Below, one piece after another: positions 45,573 to 52,749 of a stretch of 64,000 nt of DNA. Where the stretch lies: positions 186,001 to 250,000 of the forward strand of contig NZ_PUHY01000001.1 in assembly GCF_002967765.1 (NCBI RefSeq), written 5' to 3'. Position 1 is the stretch's first letter, and each line of letters starts with the position of its first letter. A program made the position numbers and the translations under genes. The notes beneath the pieces were generated by a model. The model had not been told where the DNA came from and ran no database searches. It saw nothing but the letters and a program-made list of their open reading frames with translations. The stretch is from Blastopirellula marina. Its GTDB lineage: Bacteria > Planctomycetota > Planctomycetia > Pirellulales > Pirellulaceae.

Positions 45573-45744
45573 GATCGATCTCTTCCTTGGAATTGCGATG
45601 CGAAATTCAGGGTGGGGACGTACATGATGAAACACGTTGAAACGACGGAAGTTTCGCGGGTTTCAGCGACTGCACCAAGTTTATCGATGTGGTTATGGTA
45701 AAATAAATCCCCCTTGTCTTTCACTTCCGCATGGCCTAAGATTA

Positions 45745-45760
45745 TTTTGATCAGACAAAA
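45745..45760. promoter_or_regulatory. Candidate operator upstream of metal ABC operon
   Basis: TTTTG-atcaga-CAAAA, a 5-bp inverted repeat with a 6-base spacer, 26 bases before the first gene of the zinc/manganese transporter. The position fits a Fur, Zur or MntR-type repressor site. The sequence does not match a consensus I recognise. Confidence 0.3.
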
Positions 45761-45786
45761 ACCAAACTTTGACACCACAAATCGCT

Positions 45787-46686
45787 ATGAGCCTGGGTAA
45801 TTCGATCAGTTTGTTACTGGCAGTTCTCTGCATCGCCAACGCTTCAGCAGCGGATAGTCCGAAGCCTGTCATCGTTTGTTCGACCACACAGGTCGCGGAC
45901 TTTGCTCGCCAGGTTGTTGGAGACAGGATGATCGTAAAGTCGGTCCTGGCCGCAGGGCAGGATCCTCACCTTTACGAAAAGAAGCCTGGGGATGCCCAGT
46001 TGGTGTCGACGGCCGACTTATGCTTGGAAAACGGTTGGCATCTGGAAGGTAACGACTGGATGCGGAAGCTGGCCGAACAATCCGGCCGACCACTCGTAAC
46101 TTGTGCCGATGGCTGCAAGCCGCTCGAAGTCCCGGGCGTCGAACAAGCAATGCATGATCCGCACGCATGGTTCTCGTGCACCAACGCGGCAACCTATGTC
46201 CGCAACATTCGGGACGCCGTCGCGGAAGTCGACCCTGATCATGCCGAAGAATATCGTAGTCGAGCCGCCCTTTATCTCGACGAACTTCGCGCCCTGAACA
46301 CATGGATCTTGCGTGAGATCAACAAGATTCCCGTCGAACAACGGGTGCTGGTCACCAGCCACGATGCATTCAACTACTTTTGTCAGGCCTATGGGATGAA
46401 AGCGGCAACTCCGGTTGGTTGGTCGACCGGCAATGAAATTGGTGCTGGCATCACACCGGAACGGCGTCAGCAAACGGTTGATTCGATTCGTCAACATCAC
46501 GTCAAAGCTATTTTCGTTGAGACATCGGTGAACCCGACTATGGTCCGCGAGATCGCTCGTGAAGCACACGTCGAGATTGGTGGCGAGCTTTACTCTGATT
46601 CGATGGGGGCTGAAGGAACCGCCGGAGAAACCTATATTGGGATGATGCGAGAAAACGTGATTACCATTGTTCAGGCACTCCGGTAG
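45787..46686 (+). CDS. Metal ABC transporter substrate-binding protein (ZnuA/TroA family)
   Basis: 299 residues, exported by a Sec signal peptide (SLGNSISLLLAVLCIANASA). Metal ligands of the cluster A-I binding proteins are present: H61 in GQDPHLYEKKP, H126 in HDPHAW, H192 in TSHDAFNYF and D271 in YSDSMG. Three His and one Asp, with no long His-rich loop, fits manganese or zinc. It is the first gene of an operon with a small anchored protein, the ATPase and a permease-DtxR fusion. ATG 45787 is used; a TTG at 45769 is also open. A candidate operator lies just upstream. Confidence 0.92.
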   Translation: MSLGNSISLLLAVLCIANASAADSPKPVIVCSTTQVADFARQVVGDRMIVKSVLAAGQDPHLYEKKPGDAQLVSTADLCLENGWHLEGNDWMRKLAEQSGRPLVTCADGCKPLEVPGVEQAMHDPHAWFSCTNAATYVRNIRDAVAEVDPDHAEEYRSRAALYLDELRALNTWILREINKIPVEQRVLVTSHDAFNYFCQAYGMKAATPVGWSTGNEIGAGITPERRQQTVDSIRQHHVKAIFVETSVNPTMVREIAREAHVEIGGELYSDSMGAEGTAGETYIGMMRENVITIVQALR

Positions 46687-46709
46687 AAAGAAACCTCAGC
46701 GGTCCGACC

Positions 46710-47204
46710 ATGCGAATTGTCATCGCTACCCTAAGTGCCGTCTTGATTCTGGGCATCACGTGGCTCTATCAACAGACGTTAGCAGAGAACCAGCTTCCTG
46801 TCCGTAATGTGGAAGCGGAACGAATCGCTGAGAGCTATCACCTGCAAATCACTGCGACTTTCAACGCTGGTATTGATCCCTTCGCAGAGGACGTTTCGGA
46901 CGCGGCGTCCCTCACCGTCTCGTATGAGGGACAGCCGGTTTATTCCGTGAACCAGCCGATCGCCGCCGGGGAAGTGATCGAGTGTGATCTGGAACTTGAG
47001 CTTCGCCCCGGACAGAATGAATTCCTGGTGCAGATGAGCCCGGCAAACGCTTCCGATTCCGTTCCTAAGGCGGTTCAAGTCGAACTCTTTCGCCGGGGAT
47101 ACGATCAGGCAATCGAAAGCCGCACCATTTGGGCCGGTGCCAGTGAAAGCTTAGTCGTCGGTCGCGTTCCCTTCGAGGTACCTGAACGGGCGGTTCAAGA
47201 ATAG
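46710..47204 (+). CDS. Hypothetical membrane-anchored protein of the metal ABC operon
   Basis: 164 residues. One N-terminal transmembrane helix (IVIATLSAVLILGITWLY), then a mostly beta-stranded outside domain (YHLQITATFNAGIDPFAED, then SLTVSYEGQPVYSV and VIECDLELELRPGQNEFLVQ), which suggests an immunoglobulin-like sandwich. No metal-binding cluster is apparent. It sits 23 bases after the substrate-binding protein and 16 before the ATPase, so it is an operon member. It could be a docking or accessory subunit of the transporter at the membrane surface. Family not recognised. Confidence 0.7.
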   Translation: MRIVIATLSAVLILGITWLYQQTLAENQLPVRNVEAERIAESYHLQITATFNAGIDPFAEDVSDAASLTVSYEGQPVYSVNQPIAAGEVIECDLELELRPGQNEFLVQMSPANASDSVPKAVQVELFRRGYDQAIESRTIWAGASESLVVGRVPFEVPERAVQE

Positions 47205-47220
47205 CCAGCGACCACAACCT

Positions 47221-48021
47221 ATGATCACCAGCCAAGAACTTCCCGAATCGATTGAACCGACTACGCCCGCTATCTCGGTCGAACATCTGACAGTCAGCTA
47301 TGGTGCCGTACCCGCATTGCTGGACGTCTCGTTTTCGATTCCTCAGGGTCAGTTGGTTGGAATTATTGGACCGAACGGATCTGGGAAATCGACGCTTGTG
47401 AAAGCCATTTTGGGCTTCCTTCGTCCTGATATCGGCAGTGTCCGCATCTTTGGGACATTGGTTGAACGAACTCGCAAGCTAGTCGCTTACGTCCCTCAGC
47501 GTGGTAGTGTCGACTGGGATTTTCCGGTGACGGTTGAGGAAGTTGCCATGATGGGACGCTACGGCAACATCCCTTGGTGGCAGTGGGGTGCCTCGAAACA
47601 TGATCGCGAAATCGTCGAAGAGGCGCTTTCCATCGTCCGGATGTCGGACTTTCGGAAACGTCAGATTGGTGAGCTTTCCGGCGGTCAGCAACAGCGGGTC
47701 TTCATGGCCAGGGCGTTGGCTCAAGGTGCCCGCGTGGTGCTGCTAGACGAGCCGTTTGCTGGTGTCGACGCCGCAACCGAACGGGCGATCTTAAACGTGC
47801 TGGAGAGTGCGAAAAAGTCGGGCCGAACACTGGTGGTCGTTCATCACGATCTAGCCACGGCTGCTGAATTCTTCGATTCGTTAATTCTGCTGAAGCAACG
47901 CCTATTCGCCTTCGGGACACCTGCTCAAGTACTCCAACCAGAACTGTTAAGCGAGGTCTACGACGGCCACGTCCGCGCCTTCGAACATTTGAACCGCGTG
48001 GTTCAGGAGAAGGCGAAGTAG
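47221..48021 (+). CDS. Metal ABC transporter ATP-binding protein (ZnuC/MntB type)
   Basis: 266 residues. Walker A is GPNGSGKST (residues 50-58). The Q-loop is near YVPQRGSVDWDFPVTVEEV, a form typical of manganese/zinc ATPases. The signature LSGGQQQR (about 151-158) is followed by Walker B VVLLDEPFAGVD and the H-loop VVHHD. It drives uptake through the permease encoded directly downstream. The stop TAG shares one base with the permease GTG, indicating coupled translation. Metal specificity (Mn, Zn or Fe) cannot be decided from the ATPase alone. Confidence 0.95.
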   Translation: MITSQELPESIEPTTPAISVEHLTVSYGAVPALLDVSFSIPQGQLVGIIGPNGSGKSTLVKAILGFLRPDIGSVRIFGTLVERTRKLVAYVPQRGSVDWDFPVTVEEVAMMGRYGNIPWWQWGASKHDREIVEEALSIVRMSDFRKRQIGELSGGQQQRVFMARALAQGARVVLLDEPFAGVDAATERAILNVLESAKKSGRTLVVVHHDLATAAEFFDSLILLKQRLFAFGTPAQVLQPELLSEVYDGHVRAFEHLNRVVQEKAK

Positions 48022-49556
48022 TGGATACTTTCTATCAGCTATTTGTCGAGCCGTTTGTTGGCAACAGCTACCTACTGCGGGCGATCGTGGCGGGATGCCT
48101 GGTCGCGATCTCCTCAGGCGTGATTGGCTGTTTAATCATCTTGCGCCGGATGGCGTTTCTGGGAGATGCGATTTCGCACTCGATGCTCGCGGGCGTGACC
48201 GGCGGTTACTTATTGATGAAGGTGCTTTATGGCCGCGAAGCTCACTTTGCCGCAATGATTTTGGGCGCCTTGATCGCCGGTTTCACCACGGTGATGTTAG
48301 TGAGCTTTGTATCGCGGGTCTCGCGAATTAAGGAAGATACAGCGATTGGGATCATGTACACCGGTATCTTCGCGTTCGGTGGAGCACTCGCAAGCATCTT
48401 CTCCCACTACATCCATCTCGACCTCTTTCACTTTGTGATGGGAGACGTGCTGGCCGTTGATGCGGAACGACTATGGATGATGGCTGGAGTCACGGCGATT
48501 GTGCTGTTCGTAATCATACTGTGGTATCGCCAATTACTGCTTACGGCATTTGATCCGATCATGGCGACATCGATTGGCCTGCCGGTGCTATTGATTCATA
48601 TTTTGATGACGACCTGCACATCATTGGTGGTCGTTAGTGCCGTGCAAATTGTGGGTGTAATCTTGGTGGTCGGACTGCTGATCACGCCAGCCGCTACCGC
48701 CTATCTGCTGACGAATAGGCTAAGCCACATGATGATTCTGGCGGCATTGTTTGGTATCAGTAGCGTGGTTTGTGGCGTTTACCTATCTGTGTGGTTTAAC
48801 GTCGCAACAAGCCCGCCCATTGTGCTATTCAGTACGTTCCAGTTCATGATGGTGCTAATTTTCTCGCCCAAGTTCGGGTTGGTATCTACCTGGCTGCGAA
48901 AGCGAGCTGCGATTCCGCATACGTTGGCGGAGGACATCCTCGGCTGCATGCGTCGTGATCCGCAACATGCGACAAGCCTGAACACGATCATCGCAAACGT
49001 CCGTACCGATGGGCAAAGCCTACGAAAAACGCTTCAACGAATGATCGGCAACGGCTGGATCCAACCGCTGGAAAATGACGACTATTTGCTGACTGAAGCC
49101 GGCAAGCTTGAGGCACGGCGTTTGATGCGGGCTCACCGTATCTGGGAAGCTTATCTGGCCCGGCTTGGAACACCAAGCGATCAGATCCACGACAAGGCCG
49201 ACCTGTTAGAGCACGTGCATGACGAAGCCGCGGTCGATTACCTGGACGATCGTTTGGGTCACCCGATCACCGATCCGCATGGTCAGGAGATCCCCGAAGA
49301 CTTTGTGCACCTGGTACCAGGGGAAGAAGTTCACGCGAGTCTGCTGCGTGAAGGGCACATCGCCGAGGTTACGCATATTTCCCATCAATCGAATGCTGGC
49401 GTCGCGATCGGTGACACGTTGCTTACCGGACCACGGAAGGATAACGAGCAGATCTGGACATTCGACGTCAACGGTGACCACCAAATTGATCTCGATCACG
49501 ATCAAGCGGACGCGATTACGGTCCGCTTGATCAAGACGTCGATCTCATCCAATTAA
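48021..49556 (+). CDS. Metal ABC permease fused to DtxR/MntR-like repressor domain
   Basis: 511 residues. Residues 1-290 are an ABC-3 type zinc/manganese permease with eight or nine hydrophobic segments (SSGVIGCLIILRRMAFLGDA, AVQIVGVILVVGLLITPAAT). Residues about 300-365 look like a DtxR winged helix (TLAEDILGCM, then SLRKTLQRMIGNGWIQPL). Residues 366-425 match the DtxR dimerisation and metal-binding domain (AHRIWEAYLARLG, ADLLEHVHDEAAVDYLDDRLGHP, DPHGQEIP, with H372, H398 and H400 as possible ligands). The rest may be an SH3/FeoA-like tail. Normal permeases are about 280 residues. The fused part may gate transport by sensing cytoplasmic metal, or bind DNA at the membrane (inference). GTG start, one-base overlap with the ATPase. 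Confidence 0.92.
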   Translation: MDTFYQLFVEPFVGNSYLLRAIVAGCLVAISSGVIGCLIILRRMAFLGDAISHSMLAGVTGGYLLMKVLYGREAHFAAMILGALIAGFTTVMLVSFVSRVSRIKEDTAIGIMYTGIFAFGGALASIFSHYIHLDLFHFVMGDVLAVDAERLWMMAGVTAIVLFVIILWYRQLLLTAFDPIMATSIGLPVLLIHILMTTCTSLVVVSAVQIVGVILVVGLLITPAATAYLLTNRLSHMMILAALFGISSVVCGVYLSVWFNVATSPPIVLFSTFQFMMVLIFSPKFGLVSTWLRKRAAIPHTLAEDILGCMRRDPQHATSLNTIIANVRTDGQSLRKTLQRMIGNGWIQPLENDDYLLTEAGKLEARRLMRAHRIWEAYLARLGTPSDQIHDKADLLEHVHDEAAVDYLDDRLGHPITDPHGQEIPEDFVHLVPGEEVHASLLREGHIAEVTHISHQSNAGVAIGDTLLTGPRKDNEQIWTFDVNGDHQIDLDHDQADAITVRLIKTSISSN

Positions 49557-49566
49557 GGGCGAGACG

Positions 49567-50874
49567 TTAAACTTTCGGCGACCACCAACCATCGAGCTTC
49601 TCGCGAAGCTTCTTGGCAACGTCGGGATGATCGCTGATCACGTTCTTCTGCTCTTCAGGGTCGGACTTTAGATTGAATAAAGCCGGTTCCTTCGGCCCGT
49701 ACTCGCCTTCTTCCTGGCCGGTGGGAACAATTAACTTCCAATCGCCATCGATCACCCAGCGATAAAAGAGTCCTTTCTCTGGACTGCGATAGTCGGGGAT
49801 ATCGTGGGCGTAGATTTCTCCAAAGATTGCTTGACGCTTGGCAACCGCTTCCGGGTTGAGAAGATTGATCCCAGGGAAATTGTAATCGGTTTGAATTCCA
49901 GCAGCGGCTAAGATGGTAGGAACGACATCGATACTGCTTGCCAAATCTGTCGTATTTTCCGACGGTTTCGCATGACCTGGGTAACGAATCATGATTGGCG
50001 TTCGTGTACCACCGTCGTACACGGAACGCTTGCCGCGAGGTCCGCCGATGGCGCCCCCTCCGACATCGGATCGCTGCGTCCAGCCGTTGTCGCATAGGTA
50101 GATAACAATCGTGTTGTCTGCGACCCCCTTCTCTTCCAGGTGATCGAGTACCTGGCCACACGTTTCATCCCACCAATCGCACATGGCAAAATACTTTGCG
50201 ACGGGAAGCGGGCGTCCCTCGGCTTTGTATTTCTTCAGAATGCGTTCCGGCGGATCGTGCGGCAAGTGAGGCATCATTGGCGCATACCAAAGGAAGAACG
50301 GCTTGTCCGCGGCGACGCTCTCGTCGATGAAATTCATCACCGGTTCCATCGTCTTACGGCCAATCGTCAGGCCGACGTCGCCGTGCCGCCCCCCCTTGGT
50401 GACGTCGCCATGGGTCATACCCGCAGTGAAACCACCGCTGCTGGGATTACCTTCCCACCACTTCCCTGACTGGAAGCTGACATAACCGTGCCGACCGAGA
50501 ATCTCAGCCAGCCGAGGGTTCTTCATAAAGCGATCGACAAGGACGGCTCGGCCTTCCTTGGTTCGCTTCCCCTCGCGCGGGTCATTGCCGGTGATGCCAT
50601 CCTGGTGTGGATATAGCCCAGTGAAAAGGCTCGCAAGCGACGGACGACAAAGTGACGTCGGAACGTACCCTCGCTGGTAGACCATCGATTGCTCTGCCAA
50701 GCGATCAATATTGGGAGTCTGAATGGCTTCGTGTCCCTGGAATGAATAATCGTTCCAGCGTTGGTCATCGGACAGAAGAATGACCACATTCGGACGATCC
50801 GCGGCTGCCGATGGTCGTTCGTTCGCGGCAAAGGCAAGCACCGCTGTAGCGGCTATCAGTAAATTACGAATCAT
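49567..50874 (-). CDS. Sulfatase with atypical C-R-P-S-L active-site motif
   Basis: 435 residues, signal peptide about 1-25 (NLLIAATAVLAFAANERPSAA). Metal aspartates are D36/D37 in LLSDDQRW. The active-site loop is SLCRPSLASLFTGLYPHQ, with C76 in the formylglycine position but leucine at residue 80, where C-x-P-x-R has arginine. The second half has YLCDNGWTQ and IMIRYPG as in other sulfatases. I have seen this CRPSL version in planctomycete members and take it as a subgroup. It may still be matured to formylglycine, but this is not certain. Forms a pair with the sulfatase upstream (47 bases between), probably one transcript. Confidence 0.88.
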   Translation of the reverse strand: MIRNLLIAATAVLAFAANERPSAAADRPNVVILLSDDQRWNDYSFQGHEAIQTPNIDRLAEQSMVYQRGYVPTSLCRPSLASLFTGLYPHQDGITGNDPREGKRTKEGRAVLVDRFMKNPRLAEILGRHGYVSFQSGKWWEGNPSSGGFTAGMTHGDVTKGGRHGDVGLTIGRKTMEPVMNFIDESVAADKPFFLWYAPMMPHLPHDPPERILKKYKAEGRPLPVAKYFAMCDWWDETCGQVLDHLEEKGVADNTIVIYLCDNGWTQRSDVGGGAIGGPRGKRSVYDGGTRTPIMIRYPGHAKPSENTTDLASSIDVVPTILAAAGIQTDYNFPGINLLNPEAVAKRQAIFGEIYAHDIPDYRSPEKGLFYRWVIDGDWKLIVPTGQEEGEYGPKEPALFNLKSDPEEQKNVISDHPDVAKKLREKLDGWWSPKV

Positions 50875-50921
50875 GAAAGGTTCCTACAGGAAGGAGTGGT
50901 AGGTGAGTCCGAGGTGGGAAC

Positions 50922-52508
50922 TTAGTTCTTGGCGTCTCTCTGGCGAATGACGCTTTCGGGAAATTCAGCTGCATCGGAGCCTGATTCGCGGCGAAGGTTC
51001 GCTCCATTGCCACGTTTGGCCCCGAAGGGAACTTGCATGGCGTTGCGTTGAGCAAGTTCTTTATTCAACGCATTGCGCATATCGCGGACGGTGCTTTGCA
51101 AGCCTGGCTCGTTGATCAAATTGTGCATTTCATGCGGGTCATTTTCGAGATCGTATAGTTCGTCTGTATCCCAGATGCCGTGATACTGGATGAACTTATA
51201 CCGTTCGCCACGCAAAGCGAACATGGTCGGCGTGTGCGGGAAGTTCCATTCCCAGTAGTATTCATAGAGCAAATTCTTACGCCAATCTTTCGCTGCCTGG
51301 TCGCCGTTGGCTACTTTCACAAAGCTCATTCCATCCATTTGCTCTGGCGTCTTGATTCCGGCCAAATCGAGCACGGTCGGTCCGATATCGATGTTGGCGA
51401 CAACGGCCGTCTCAGTAGCGTCCTTGGGAAAGTAACCCGGTCCTTCGACCACCAGGGGAACCCGCATCGACTCTTCGTAGGCATTTCGTTTATCGATCAA
51501 ACCATTCTCGCCGAATAGAAAACCGTTATCGCCCATCAACATCACGACCGTGTTTTCTTCCAGATTGTGATCTTTCAAATACTGTCGCACACGACCGACG
51601 CTATCATCGACGGCGTTGATGCAGCGGCAGTAGTCTCGATAGTATTCGGCAATGTCGAGCGAGGAGTGATATGGGAAATCAACGCCATGCCAACTGTTGC
51701 GCTGATTTTTAACCCACATCGGCTTACCTTCGTAGTTTTCCTGGGTGTTGGCCTGGGAAGCTGGCGGCTCGATTTTGACGTCCGAATACAAGTCTTTGTG
51801 TCGTTCTGCGGGATGAAACTGGGCGTGTACTGCTTTGTGCGAGAGATACAGGAAGAAGGGATCTTTCTCTTTGTCAATCGTATCCAGCCAATCAATCGCG
51901 TAGTCGGTTAGTTCGTCGGTGATGTAACCCTTTTGCGGAACCGACTTGCCGTTGACGTTAAGTGTCCACTTTGGACCTGGTGGATAATAATGCCCCTGCC
52001 CGCGGAAGCTGACCCACTGATCGAAGCCTGGACGGGGTTCGTCGGTACCACCTCCCATGTGCCATTTGCCAAAGAAGCCGGTCTTGTAGCCAGCCTTTTG
52101 AAGGTACTCCGGGAAGAAGACGACGTTCGACAAATCGGTATTGTTGTTGTCGACCACGTGATGCTTATGCATATACTGGCCGGTCAAAATCGATGCTCGA
52201 CTCGGAGAGCAAAGCGAGGTCGTTACGAACGCATTGGTGAAGTTGGTCCCATTCTTGGCCATCGCGTCAATATGCGGTGTCTTTAGAAATGGATGTCCCA
52301 AGCATGCGGCAGCATCGAAACGCATGTCGTCGATCAAAATAAAGACAACATTCGGCGCACGTCGAGAGTCTTGGGCGTAAGCTTCTGGTGGAAACAATCC
52401 GGCTAAGCCGAACAATAAGAAAGACAAGCCCAGCACAGCCCAAGATCGGACCAACCGAGTACAACGAGCCGAGGAGGCCCTGCGAGACCAGCAACAAGAC
52501 AATGACAT
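50922..52508 (-). CDS. Sulfatase (type I, N-acetylglucosamine-6-sulfatase/arylsulfatase-like)
   Basis: 528 residues. A hydrophobic leader at about 20-45 (WAVLGLSFLLFGLAGLFPPEAYA) lies after an unusually long, Cys/Arg-rich N-region, so the start may be later than ATG 52508. D60/D61 are in FILIDDMRFD. The formylglycine motif is CSPSRASILTG with C100. FFGKWHMGGG and MLMGDNGFLFGENG complete the site. The C-terminal region holds YELYDLENDPHEMHNLINEP, common to this sulfatase group. It heads a pair with the CRPSL sulfatase. The substrate is a sulfated glycan of unknown type. Confidence 0.92.
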   Translation of the reverse strand: MSLSCCWSRRASSARCTRLVRSWAVLGLSFLLFGLAGLFPPEAYAQDSRRAPNVVFILIDDMRFDAAACLGHPFLKTPHIDAMAKNGTNFTNAFVTTSLCSPSRASILTGQYMHKHHVVDNNNTDLSNVVFFPEYLQKAGYKTGFFGKWHMGGGTDEPRPGFDQWVSFRGQGHYYPPGPKWTLNVNGKSVPQKGYITDELTDYAIDWLDTIDKEKDPFFLYLSHKAVHAQFHPAERHKDLYSDVKIEPPASQANTQENYEGKPMWVKNQRNSWHGVDFPYHSSLDIAEYYRDYCRCINAVDDSVGRVRQYLKDHNLEENTVVMLMGDNGFLFGENGLIDKRNAYEESMRVPLVVEGPGYFPKDATETAVVANIDIGPTVLDLAGIKTPEQMDGMSFVKVANGDQAAKDWRKNLLYEYYWEWNFPHTPTMFALRGERYKFIQYHGIWDTDELYDLENDPHEMHNLINEPGLQSTVRDMRNALNKELAQRNAMQVPFGAKRGNGANLRRESGSDAAEFPESVIRQRDAKN

Positions 52509-52749
52509 ACGGCAATCTCAAGGAGGGGTGTCTAAGGAGAGTCATTACGCCAATGGGACGCAACAGTGGCTCTAGTATCGACAAACTCGCCTTGCCGGTC
52601 AACTTTCCCACATTGCGGCCTCGTCGGGAAACGATTACACAGAAACTTTTAGGCGAAAAGTAGCCTCGTCCCTACCGACCCTCGATCGACCGGTCCCCTT
52701 AGCCCCACTCGCTCCGCACCCTTTCACCTAAACTACGGAAAACATTTAC

